Source: Mucilaginibacter glaciei (GTDB lineage: Bacteria > Bacteroidota > Bacteroidia > Sphingobacteriales > Sphingobacteriaceae). Taken from it: a stretch of 64,000 nucleotides of DNA. The position numbers were made by a program, and so were the translations under genes. The notes under the pieces were generated by a model that saw only the letters and a program-made list of their open reading frames with translations, did no database searches and had not been told where the DNA came from. Shown here one piece after another: positions 8,837 through 16,679 of this stretch. The stretch's first letter is position 1. Each line of letters starts with the position of its first letter. The stretch is from positions 186,001 to 250,000 of the forward strand of contig NZ_JACWMX010000003.1 of assembly GCF_014773245.1 (NCBI RefSeq), read 5' to 3'.

Positions 8837-8966
8837 CCCCTCTCAAGAGGGGATGAAGAAATTTAAAACGCATATTTTAGAACTTACTCCCAAACCCTCT
8901 CAAGAGGGGAATGAAGAAAGTTGAACACATATTTTAGAACACACCCTAACCCCTCATAAAAGGGGG
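8837..8966. repeat. Three short palindromic repeats between engB and the UbiA-like gene
   Basis: CCCCTCTCAAGAGGGG at 8837-8852, CCCTCTCAAGAGGGG at 8895-8909 and the diverged CCCCTCATAAAAGGGGG at 8950-8966, spaced about 58 bases. The first two are followed by near-identical sequence (ATGAAGAAA... then CATATTTTAGAAC), so this is a direct repeat of a hairpin unit. Each can form a 7-bp GC-rich stem. They look like dispersed intergenic repeats of the host genome and may also end engB transcripts. Confidence 0.7.
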
Positions 8967-8973
8967 CTTATAT

Positions 8974-9828
8974 ATGAAAAAGTATTTATCATTAGTAACC
9001 TTTTCCCACACCATATTTGCCATGCCGTTTGCCTTTATCGGCTTTTTTTTGGCGGTAACCACTACCAATCATCAATTCGAATGGCAAAAGCTGGTTATGA
9101 TGCTTTTATGCATGGTATTGGCGCGGAACTCGGCAATGGCCTTTAACCGCTACCTCGACCGCAATATCGATGCTAAGAACCCGCGTACCAAATTAAGGGA
9201 TATCCCTGCGGGCAGGATCAGTCCGGCAGCAGCGTTAACCTTTACCTTAACCAATTGCGCGTTGTTTGTATTGGTAACTTGGTTTATTAACCCGCTTTGC
9301 TTCTATCTTTCGCCGGTGGCATTATTGGTGGTACTGGGTTATAGTGCAACTAAAAGGTTTACCGCGCTTTGCCACATGGTATTAGGGTTAGGCTTATCAT
9401 TAGCACCTATCGGGGCCTATTTGGTGGTAACAGGTGCCTTTGCACTTACGCCGTTATTCTTTTCGCTTTCTGTACTGTGCTGGGTAAGCGGGTTTGATAT
9501 CATTTACGCCCTGCAGGACGAAGACTTTGACCGCGAAGAAAAACTTCACTCCATCCCAGCCTGGCTGGGTAAGGTAAATGCTTTAAGGTTATCTACCTTT
9601 TTGCACATTTTATCGGCTTTTTTTGTGCTGATGCCCGTGTTTTACACCAACGTAGGCCTGCTTTACTATATCGGTATCGCATTCTTCTGCGCCATGCTTA
9701 TCTACCAGCACCTTTTGGTAAAACCTAACGATCTGAGTAAAGTGAACATCGCATTTATGACCACTAACGGTATTGCCAGCGTGGTATTCGCCGCCTTCTT
9801 TTTGATGGATAGGGTATGGATGAGATAA
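8974..9828 (+). CDS. UbiA-family prenyltransferase (4-hydroxybenzoate polyprenyltransferase-like, MqnP-type)
   Basis: 284 residues, integral inner-membrane protein with about eight hydrophobic segments. First Asp-rich motif NRYLDRNIDAKNPRT and second motif DIIYALQDEDFDREEKLHS, both needed for magnesium-prenyl diphosphate binding. The NPRT extension after the first motif is typical of the branch that prenylates the aromatic intermediate of the futalosine route to menaquinone; since menaquinone is the usual quinone in this phylum, a role in its synthesis is a reasonable inference but no mqn gene is nearby to support it. The last 13 bases overlap the downstream Crp/Fnr regulator gene. Confidence 0.85.
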   Translation: MKKYLSLVTFSHTIFAMPFAFIGFFLAVTTTNHQFEWQKLVMMLLCMVLARNSAMAFNRYLDRNIDAKNPRTKLRDIPAGRISPAAALTFTLTNCALFVLVTWFINPLCFYLSPVALLVVLGYSATKRFTALCHMVLGLGLSLAPIGAYLVVTGAFALTPLFFSLSVLCWVSGFDIIYALQDEDFDREEKLHSIPAWLGKVNALRLSTFLHILSAFFVLMPVFYTNVGLLYYIGIAFFCAMLIYQHLLVKPNDLSKVNIAFMTTNGIASVVFAAFFLMDRVWMR

Positions 9829-10424
9829 CAAATGTGCAGCTTTCCGCTTTCCGTGCGGGTATTGCGCCCTTTATTGTTTTTAACGAGGCGGAGTGGATCG
9901 TCTTTATTCAGCACATCTCAATTAAAACCTATAAAAAGAAACAGCATTTTGCCGAAGCAGGTAAAGTTTGCAATTACTTCGGCTTTATTTTAACAGGATC
10001 GGTACGGTATTATCATTTGGTTGAGGGGAATGACGTGACGGGCTACTTCAGCTTCGAGAACGAATTTACAAGTTCTTATAAAAGCTTCCTGACAGCAACA
10101 CCTGCTATCAATTATATCCAGGCGCTGGAGCCAACGCAAATTGTAATCATCACCAAAAAAAATATGGATCTGATGCTGGCTAACCCCATGTTGGCCTACA
10201 AAATGGAACGTTTCGGAAGGTTGATAGCCGAGCATTACCTGATCTGTTATGAAGACCGTGTTGCTTCTTTTGTCACCCAAACGCCCGAGGAGCGCTACCT
10301 TAAATTATTAGAAACAGGCCGCGAGGTTTTACAGCGAATGCCGCAACATTACATAGCCAACTTTTTGGGCATAACCCCGGTATCATTATCCAGGATCAGG
10401 AAAAGGATTTTAAGCCCCTCCTAA
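9816..10424 (+). CDS. Crp/Fnr-family transcriptional regulator
   Basis: 202 residues. N-terminal cyclic-nucleotide-binding-like beta-barrel (about 30-125, with QHFAEAGKVCNYFGFILTGSVRYY) followed by a long dimerisation helix and a C-terminal winged HTH (EERYLKLLETGREVLQRMPQHYIANFLGITPVSLSRIRK). No N-terminal cysteine cluster, so it is not an oxygen-sensing FNR. The effector is unknown; many Bacteroidota relatives appear to have lost cAMP-binding residues. Start ATG lies inside the UbiA-like gene, giving translational coupling. A palindrome with Crp/Fnr geometry lies 377 bases after its stop and may be one of its operators. Confidence 0.9.
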   Translation: MDEITNVQLSAFRAGIAPFIVFNEAEWIVFIQHISIKTYKKKQHFAEAGKVCNYFGFILTGSVRYYHLVEGNDVTGYFSFENEFTSSYKSFLTATPAINYIQALEPTQIVIITKKNMDLMLANPMLAYKMERFGRLIAEHYLICYEDRVASFVTQTPEERYLKLLETGREVLQRMPQHYIANFLGITPVSLSRIRKRILSPS

Positions 10425-10472
10425 ATCCTCCCCGGTAGGGTGGATTTCATAACTTTTTCAAGTTCTCTACTT

Positions 10473-10828
10473 CACAAGCAGTCGCTCGGCTCCAGCCGGG
10501 TAACCAAGTATTATTAGGCCTCCGGCCGCCTCATCCTGTCGGCGGGACGCCGACAAATAGTCGTCACTCGGCTGGAGCCAAGCGAATGCGTTTTTGAACT
10601 ACTCCACAAAATAACCCAATACTCTTATCTTAGATAACGTTCTGGTAATCACAAGCAGTCGCTCGGCTGCAGCCGGGTAACAAGTATTATTAGGCCTCCG
10701 GCCGCCTCATCCCGTCGGCGGGACGCCGACAAATAGTCGTCACTCGGCTGGAGCCAAGCGAATGCGTTTTTTAACTACTCTGCAAAACAACCCCAAATTC
10801 TTATCTTAAGATAACGTTTTGTTAATCA
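10473..10828. repeat. Tandem duplication of a 177-bp multi-hairpin element
   Basis: Two adjacent, slightly diverged copies: 10473-10649 and 10650-10828. Each holds 20-base inverted arms (copy 1: 10482-10501 and 10566-10585, right arm ACTCGGCTGGAGCCAAGCGA; copy 2: 10659-10678 and 10742-10761) enclosing two GC-rich hairpins, GGCC-TCC-GGCC (10517-10527) and TGTCGGCG-GGA-CGCCGACA (10537-10555). The element is far more GC-rich than its AT-rich edges. It also carries an A/T-rich palindrome near its end, duplicated with it. No open reading frame of note. Could be a small mobile-type repeat (MITE/REP-like) or a structured leader; it fills most of the 448-base space between the Crp/Fnr gene and the epimerase gene. 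Confidence 0.85.
10801..10814. promoter_or_regulatory. Palindrome with Crp/Fnr-site geometry, candidate operator
   Basis: TTATCTTAAGATAA is a perfect 14-base palindrome, that is TTATC-N4-GATAA, the same half-site length and spacing as FNR-type sites (TTGAT-N4-ATCAA). A one-base-shorter version, TTATCTTAGATAA, is at 10625-10637 in the first repeat copy. It sits just upstream of the promoter for the epimerase gene, downstream of a Crp/Fnr regulator gene. Binding is inferred. Confidence 0.45.
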
Positions 10829-10868
10829 GCCACCACCTACATTTGTTTCATACAAATAAGGAGGAAAA
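10817..10868 (+). promoter_or_regulatory. Promoter and strong ribosome binding site of the epimerase gene
   Basis: TTTTG (10817-10821) as -33 and TACATTTG (10838-10845) as a perfect -7, 16 bases apart. AAGGAGG at 10858-10864 is an unusually clear Shine-Dalgarno for this genome and fixes the start at the ATG at 10873. Confidence 0.65.
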
Positions 10869-10872
10869 CAAG

Positions 10873-11802
10873 ATGCACACAATATTAGGGGCAGGCGGCC
10901 CGGTAGCCAACGCACTAAGCCGCGAATTAATCAACCATAACGAAACTGTAAGATTAGTGAGCCGTAAACCGGTAACTATTACAGCCGATAACGTCAGCTG
11001 GAAAAAAGCCGACCTGCTCAACTATAACGAAGTGCTGGAAGCAGCCCGTGGGTCAAAGGTGATTTACCTATGCGCCGGTTTAGTTTACGATGCCAGAGTG
11101 TGGCAAGAGCAATGGCCTGTGGTGATGCAAAATGTGATTAACGTAGTGAAAGAAACTAAAGCCCGGTTTATCTTTTTTGATAACGTTTATATGTATGGCT
11201 TGGTTAACGGCCTTATGAAAGAAGATACACCTTATAACGCTACAAGCGCAAAGGGAAAAGTAAGGGCTATGATTGCCAATATGATCATGGACGAAGTTAA
11301 AGCCGGCAACATCCAGGCGACTATTGCCCGCGCGCCAGATTTTTACGGCACCGACAATATGCATAGTACATTTGATATGATGGTGCTGGATAAATATGCT
11401 AAAAAACAAACAGCACAATGGATAGGCGATGTTAACAAACTGCACAATTATATCTATATACCTGATGCCGGCCGCGCGATGTACCTGTTGGGCCAAGCCC
11501 CTGAAAGTGATAATCAGATCTGGCATTTGCCTACTGCACCGGCACGTAAGGGTAAAGAGTTTTTGGAACTGGCTGCTAATATCTACGGCGTAAAACCATC
11601 GTATCTTAGCCTGAAGAAATGGATGCTATGGGCGATTGGTTTGTTCCAGAAATTCGTTGGAGGCGTGGTAGAGATGTACTACCAATACGATCACGATTAT
11701 ATTTTTAACAGCGATAAGTTTGAAAAGGCCTTTAACTTTAAACCAACATCGTACGAGGATGGGTTAAAACAGGTTGCGGAAACAATTTATAAGAAACAGT
11801 AA
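10873..11802 (+). CDS. NAD-dependent epimerase/dehydratase family protein (atypical SDR)
   Basis: 309 residues from the ATG preceded by a good Shine-Dalgarno; an in-frame ATG at 10819 overlaps the promoter and is rejected. Rossmann fold with an altered glycine motif, ILGAGGPVA (residues 4-12), and VSRKP after strand 2. The active-site region reads FFDNVYMYG, retaining a YG-type tyrosine, but the usual YxxxK is not clear (TSAKGKVRAM follows), so catalytic activity as an epimerase is doubtful. Substrate unknown; relatives are often annotated as NAD-dependent nucleoside-diphosphate-sugar epimerases. Monocistronic, probably controlled through the palindrome at 10801-10814, and closed by a strong terminator. 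Confidence 0.82.
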   Translation: MHTILGAGGPVANALSRELINHNETVRLVSRKPVTITADNVSWKKADLLNYNEVLEAARGSKVIYLCAGLVYDARVWQEQWPVVMQNVINVVKETKARFIFFDNVYMYGLVNGLMKEDTPYNATSAKGKVRAMIANMIMDEVKAGNIQATIARAPDFYGTDNMHSTFDMMVLDKYAKKQTAQWIGDVNKLHNYIYIPDAGRAMYLLGQAPESDNQIWHLPTAPARKGKEFLELAANIYGVKPSYLSLKKWMLWAIGLFQKFVGGVVEMYYQYDHDYIFNSDKFEKAFNFKPTSYEDGLKQVAETIYKKQ

Positions 11803-11824
11803 TAGCTAAGAGGTCCGCAGTCGG

Positions 11825-11854
11825 AAAGTCCGGAAGATTTATCTTCCGGACTTT
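11825..11854 (+). terminator. Intrinsic terminator after the epimerase gene
   Basis: Perfect 14-bp stem, AAAGTCCGGAAGAT (11825-11838) against ATCTTCCGGACTTT (11841-11854), two-base centre, then a T-rich tail. Related GTCCGGAAG fragments recur just before and after, suggesting it derives from a dispersed repeat. Confidence 0.75.
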
Positions 11855-11914
11855 TATGTTTTACTAACCATTTTGTCACTTACCTTCTTGCGGACTTTCG
11901 GACTTCTCAAATAA

Positions 11915-11940
11915 TCTGCACATTTGCATATCTGCACATC
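11915..11940. repeat. Dispersed TCTGCACAT repeat
   Basis: Two TCTGCACAT words around a TTTGCAT core; the same words recur as an inverted pair at 24326-24400. Intergenic repeat family of the host. Confidence 0.5.
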
Positions 11941-11949
11941 AATAAAAAC

Positions 11950-13650
11950 ATGATACATAAAAAAACAAGAACATATATCCCCGCCGATCTGGAGATCAAA
12001 TGGGAAACGCTGGAACCTATCTACCAGGAATTATCTGCCCGCCCTATCGGCTCGGTAGCAGAACTGGAAAAATGGCTGAAAGATGGCAGCGAGTTGCAGG
12101 CTGCCATGGAAGAGGATTTTGCCTGGCGATACATCCGCATGACCTGCGATACCAACAGTGAAGAATTGCTGGCCAATTTCCAGTACTTTGCTACCGAGAT
12201 AGAACCTAAAACAGCTCCTTACAATAACGACCTGAATAAAAAACTGGTAGAGAGTGAATTTGTAAGCCAGTTGAGCGAGGAGAAATACTACATTATGCTG
12301 CGCGCGGTTAAAAAATCGCTGGAGCTTTTCCGCGAGGAGAATATCCCTTTGCAGACGGAGATTCAGGTAGAGCAGCAAAAATATCAATCGATCACCGGGG
12401 CTATGTCGGTACATATCGATGATAAAGAGTATACTTTAGAGCAGGCCTCCGTATTTTTAAAAGGTACCGACCGCGCTAAACGTCAGGAAGTTTGGGAAAA
12501 GATAACCGAACGCCGCCTGCAGGATAAAACCATATTGGATACCTTATTTGATCACCTGCGTGCCTTGCGCCATAAGGTGGCTTTGAATGCAGGTTTTGAG
12601 AACTTCCGCGATTACATGTTCCAGGCGCTGGGCAGGTTTGATTATAGCCCGCAGGATTGCTACGCCTTCCATGCGGCGATTGAAACTGAGATCGTACCCA
12701 TCCTGCGCGAGCAGGCCGAAAAACGTAAAGCAGCTTTAGGTGTTGATTCGCTTAAACCCTGGGATATGGATGTCGACCCGTCAGGCAAACCAGCCTTAAA
12801 GCCCTTCAACAGCGGTGCAGAACTGGTAGAAAAATCTATTCAGTGCTTCAGTAATATTAACCGGTACCTGGGCGAGCGTTTAGAGATCATGAAAGAAAAT
12901 AACCTGTTTGATGTGGAGAGCCGCAAAGGCAAAGCACCGGGCGGCTACAACTACCCGCTCTCTGAAACCGGCGCGCCGTTCATCTTCATGAATTCGGCAA
13001 ATACCTTCCGCGATCTTACTACTATGGTACACGAAGGGGGCCACGCGGTGCATACCTTCCTGACTGCCGACCTGGAACTGAACGATTTTAAACATTGCCC
13101 AAGCGAGGTGGCCGAGCTGGCCTCTATGTCTATGGAGTTGATTTCGATGGATAACTGGGATGTTTACTTTGATAACGAAGAGGATCTGAAGCGTGCCAAA
13201 CGGGATCAGTTAGTTGACGTGTTGAAAACCCTGCCCTGGGTAGCCGTGGTTGACCAGTTTCAGCATTGGATCTATACCAACCCCAATCATACCGACGCCG
13301 AGCGTACAGAAGCCTGGTTAAAGATCTATGAACCATTTGGTGCAGGCTTTGCCGATTGGAGCGAACACAAGGAGGCTGAACAAAACCTGTGGCAAAAACA
13401 GCTGCACATATTCGAGGTTCCGTTTTACTACATTGAGTACGGTATGGCCCAGTTAGGCGCCATTGCCGTTTGGAAAAACTATAAGGAAAACCCGGAGAAA
13501 GGCCTGCAGCAATATATGGATGCCTTAAAACTGGGTTACACCAAAACCATTAAAGAGATCTATGAAACTGCCGGGGTAAAATTTGATTTTAGCGCAGGCT
13601 ACGTAAAAGAACTGGCCGAATTTGTAAAGGCCGAAATGGAAAAGATCTAA
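11950..13650 (+). CDS. M3-family oligoendopeptidase (PepF-like)
   Basis: 566 residues, cytoplasmic zinc metallopeptidase that hydrolyses short peptides. The zinc site is H361-E-G-G-H365 within TTMVHEGGHAVHTFL; a downstream Glu in SEVAELAS (E386 or E389) is the expected third ligand. N-terminal helical oligopeptidase domain precedes it, and the C-terminal GYTKTIKEIYETAGVKFDFS segment, contributing substrate-binding Tyr residues, is typical. No signal peptide. Monocistronic; convergent with a TonB receptor gene and separated from it by a bidirectional terminator. Confidence 0.92.
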   Translation: MIHKKTRTYIPADLEIKWETLEPIYQELSARPIGSVAELEKWLKDGSELQAAMEEDFAWRYIRMTCDTNSEELLANFQYFATEIEPKTAPYNNDLNKKLVESEFVSQLSEEKYYIMLRAVKKSLELFREENIPLQTEIQVEQQKYQSITGAMSVHIDDKEYTLEQASVFLKGTDRAKRQEVWEKITERRLQDKTILDTLFDHLRALRHKVALNAGFENFRDYMFQALGRFDYSPQDCYAFHAAIETEIVPILREQAEKRKAALGVDSLKPWDMDVDPSGKPALKPFNSGAELVEKSIQCFSNINRYLGERLEIMKENNLFDVESRKGKAPGGYNYPLSETGAPFIFMNSANTFRDLTTMVHEGGHAVHTFLTADLELNDFKHCPSEVAELASMSMELISMDNWDVYFDNEEDLKRAKRDQLVDVLKTLPWVAVVDQFQHWIYTNPNHTDAERTEAWLKIYEPFGAGFADWSEHKEAEQNLWQKQLHIFEVPFYYIEYGMAQLGAIAVWKNYKENPEKGLQQYMDALKLGYTKTIKEIYETAGVKFDFSAGYVKELAEFVKAEMEKI

Positions 13651-13698
13651 GCTGATCTATCGTTACGTTATTAATTAACGATTGCTTTTTAAAATAAG

Positions 13699-13730
13699 AA
13701 AGGGCCTTCAGATGATTCTGAAGGCCCTTT
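13699..13730. terminator. Bidirectional terminator between convergent genes
   Basis: 14-bp perfect stem AAAGGGCCTTCAGA (13699-13712) and TCTGAAGGCCCTTT (13717-13730) with a TGAT loop, A-rich before and T-rich after, serving the oligoendopeptidase (+) and TonB receptor (-). It is followed by a dispersed GAATCCTGATTCTTAGAATC-type repeat (13740-13768), a relative of which is at 42718-42765. Confidence 0.8.
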
Positions 13731-13774
13731 TAATTGTCTTGAATCCTGATTCTTAGAATCTTGATTCTAAATTA

Positions 13775-16309
13775 TTATCTACCGCCGGCTGGGGCTGCAC
13801 CACCACCGGTTTGATCGCCGCCTTGTATAACGTCGTCATTGTTAACGCCTTTCTTCTTCTTGTTAGGGTTAGCAGGCGCAAAGCTTACTTTACCAAAGCT
13901 GTAGCTAAACGTTACACCGAATGATTGGAACGGGATCCGTGTGCGTACGCTTTGTGTAAAGCCCGGGCTTGAGATTTCCTGGTTAAATGATTTATCAACC
14001 GCGAATGGCTGTATGGTATTGAAACCGATAGAGGCTTTCTTTTCCAGGAATTGTTTTTTGATGCCCAGTGCATAGATACCAAATGCCGGGCTCGAACCTT
14101 GTATGGTTCTGCGGGCCGAGTTAGAGAAACCAAATGCCTCCACTATAAAGTTTTTAGGCAGGGTTACACTTGCACTACCGAACATGGTAGACATTACCCT
14201 GGTTTTTAACGCATCGGGGTTAATAAAGCTGGCATATTGCGCGTAAACACTTGGGTTGTAGGTAAACACGTTGATGCTGGCGCGGATGGTTAAGGCCTTA
14301 ATAGGGTTAATAGACCCAAAGAAGCTTGCACCAAGCGAATTGTTTGCCGCAACGTTGTTTTGAACAGTACGGTTAATTACAACACCGTTATCATTTACCG
14401 GGCTGGCAATACCTTCTATCAAATCGGCAGTGTGTTTGTAATAGGCAGATACGTTTACCACAGAGCTTTTAATGAATGCATTATAATTCAGCTCAACCGT
14501 TTGCGATACTTCCGGCGCAAGGTTAGGGTTACCTACGGTTTGGCTTTGCTGGTTGCTACGGTCAATAAACGGGTTTAAAACCTGCAGGCTTGGGCGTTGG
14601 ATACGCTTGCTGTATGATAGTTTTATGGTATTTGCACCTAATACCTTTTGCAGGGTTAAACTTGGGATATAAGTGTTATAGCTGGCGGTGAATGGCTGTA
14701 ATGTTTGTGCGTTAGTGCCACTTGCATAAGGCGTTTGCGGGTCACCTTCAATTTGGGTGTTCTCAAATCGGGCACCTGCTAATATCGCATAATTTTTAGG
14801 CAGGTTGATGGTAAATACCGAGTAACCCGCGTATACGTTTTGGTTGTAATCGTAAAGGTTTGAGTTTTGCCTGTCCAGTATCGGGTTGCTGCCGTCTGAG
14901 TTTACCGCGTAAATATCGTATAAACTGTTAATGCGTCTCTGGATAGTTTTACCACCCGCTTCTAACTTAAATACTTTGCTGATCGGTAAGGTGTAATCTG
15001 CCTGGGCGGTATACTCATTATTTTTACCATTGTTATTACCCGCCTGGTTAGGATACAGCGCGCTGAATAAGTTGCTATAGTCGGTTTTAATAATGCTATG
15101 GCTCCATTGTCCCGAAACCACAATTTCATGGCCTTCTTTTTTGAATTTATGCGTGTAATCAACGTTCCAGTCAAACCCGCTGAATTTATTACGTGAAGTA
15201 GTTGTACCTGTGTAAACCAGGTTTTTTGTAGGATCGAGTAGATTTTCGAAACTGTAGTTACCGCCGCCGGTCCTGTTAAAACCACCGTCATTTAAAGCCA
15301 GTGTGCTGTTAATACTATTAAAGCCATTAAACTCATAGCCTGCTGTGATAGATCCGCGTATACCATGGCGTTTAATTTCGCTGCTCGAGCTGTTGGTGTT
15401 GCGTTGGCTCACGCCAGGTGCAGTAAGCGTTTGGTTTAATTCTGTAAAAGACGTTTGCGGCCAGCCTGCGTTACCGCCTAAGTTGGCAGAGAAGTTAAAA
15501 CGGTTTTTATTATAATTAAAGTTCATGTTACCGTTGTTTTGACGGGTACCTACACCACCGCTCACACTACCGCTCACGCCCGATGCATTTTTGGTTTTAG
15601 TGATGATGTTGATGATACCGCCCGAACCTTCTGCATCATATTTAGCAGACGGTGAGGTTAACACTTCAATACTTTTGATCTGATCTGCAGGGATGGTTTT
15701 CAACACATCACTTAAGCTTGCCGATGTTGCACCCGATGGCCTGCCATTGATCAATACCCTTACGTTCTGATCGCCGCGCAGGGCTACGTTGCCGTTCATA
15801 TCTACCGATACCAAAGGCACTTTTTGCAAAACGTCTGTCGCGTTACCGCCTGCTGCTGTTAAATCCTTTTCGGCATTGTAAACGATCTTGTCAATCTTGT
15901 TTTCTATCAGCGGTACTGTACCAACAATCTGTACTTCTTTTAAAGCACGTGCACTTGGTGCAATAACTACCGAACCCATGTTATTATCTGGTTTAGATGC
16001 AGTTGTTACAACCGGGTCTATAGTTTTGGTTGGGTAGCCGATAAAAGATATGGTGATCTTGTAACTGCCCGCGCTGATATTGTCAAGCTTAAAGTTTCCT
16101 TTATCGTCTGTCAATACACCGTTGATAGGGGTTTTTGCGCCGCTTTTAAATAAGCTGATGGTTGCATAATCCACCGGCTTTTTTGACAGTGAGTCTATCA
16201 CGGTACCCGATATACGGCCTTTGATAGATGAGCCACCACCCACGCCAAATTGCGCTTTGGCAGAAAGTGTAGCACAGAAAATTATAATTATAAGTAGTAA
16301 TCGTTTCAT
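13775..16309 (-). CDS. TonB-dependent receptor, outer-membrane beta-barrel family 3
   Basis: 844 residues. Signal peptide MKRLLLIIIIFCATLSAKAQ; regulatory-like domain about 30-115 (ISGTVIDSLSKKPVDYATIS and the GxFKLDNISAGSYKITISFIGY pattern); plug about 140-240 with GNATDVLQKVPLVSVD, VRVLINGRPSG and YDAEGSGGIINIIT; then the barrel. The C-terminus beyond the last strand is a Lys- and Gly/Ala-rich tail (PNKKKKGVNNDDVIQGG and on), unusual for a barrel that normally ends in an aromatic. No SusD partner. Substrate unknown. Upstream region holds only repeats and no clear promoter box. Confidence 0.9.
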   Translation of the reverse strand: MKRLLLIIIIFCATLSAKAQFGVGGGSSIKGRISGTVIDSLSKKPVDYATISLFKSGAKTPINGVLTDDKGNFKLDNISAGSYKITISFIGYPTKTIDPVVTTASKPDNNMGSVVIAPSARALKEVQIVGTVPLIENKIDKIVYNAEKDLTAAGGNATDVLQKVPLVSVDMNGNVALRGDQNVRVLINGRPSGATSASLSDVLKTIPADQIKSIEVLTSPSAKYDAEGSGGIINIITKTKNASGVSGSVSGGVGTRQNNGNMNFNYNKNRFNFSANLGGNAGWPQTSFTELNQTLTAPGVSQRNTNSSSSEIKRHGIRGSITAGYEFNGFNSINSTLALNDGGFNRTGGGNYSFENLLDPTKNLVYTGTTTSRNKFSGFDWNVDYTHKFKKEGHEIVVSGQWSHSIIKTDYSNLFSALYPNQAGNNNGKNNEYTAQADYTLPISKVFKLEAGGKTIQRRINSLYDIYAVNSDGSNPILDRQNSNLYDYNQNVYAGYSVFTINLPKNYAILAGARFENTQIEGDPQTPYASGTNAQTLQPFTASYNTYIPSLTLQKVLGANTIKLSYSKRIQRPSLQVLNPFIDRSNQQSQTVGNPNLAPEVSQTVELNYNAFIKSSVVNVSAYYKHTADLIEGIASPVNDNGVVINRTVQNNVAANNSLGASFFGSINPIKALTIRASINVFTYNPSVYAQYASFINPDALKTRVMSTMFGSASVTLPKNFIVEAFGFSNSARRTIQGSSPAFGIYALGIKKQFLEKKASIGFNTIQPFAVDKSFNQEISSPGFTQSVRTRIPFQSFGVTFSYSFGKVSFAPANPNKKKKGVNNDDVIQGGDQTGGGAAPAGGR

Positions 16310-16679
16310 ATTCTGGTTATTTTGGTATTAAGAGGCGAAATTGGCTAAAATGTTACAGCCCGATTATCGTTTTATGTAAAATATCTGTAACTGTCATGTA
16401 GATGTTACACTAAGGCGACTGAGAGGTACTGGTTGGTTAGCTTATATAAGGGCTAATTCAGATTAGCCTTCCATCATGTTGGATTTACTTCAGTATCCCT
16501 ATTGCAATATGTTGAATTTGCTTGCCGCCTATCCGGAGAGGTCCCGAAATAAATTCGGGATAACGTTTCTTTTATCTATGTCATTCTGAACTTGTCGATC
16601 ATTCTTTACTATGTCAGTTGAGCTTGTCGAAGACTCATCGCGTGGCTAATAGTCCGACAAGCTCAAATGACATTAATGT
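16310..16679. repeat. Gene-free 370-base spacer with four hairpins
   Basis: Between the start of a TonB receptor and the end of leuS. Holds GGCTAAT-TCAG-ATTAGCC (16451-16468), TCCCGAA-ATAAA-TTCGGGA (16542-16560), and an inverted pair ATGTCAGTTGAGCTTGTCG (16611-16629) with its complement at 16655-16673 (18 of 19 pairs), plus a direct relative of that arm, ATGTCATTCTGAACTTGTCG, at 16579-16598. The last inverted pair lies 7 bases beyond the leuS stop and may end leuS transcripts. No gene seen. Confidence 0.65.

Noticed and set aside
10473..10828. CRISPR array or insertion sequence
   Set aside because: Only two long adjoining copies with no spacers and no transposase reading frame.
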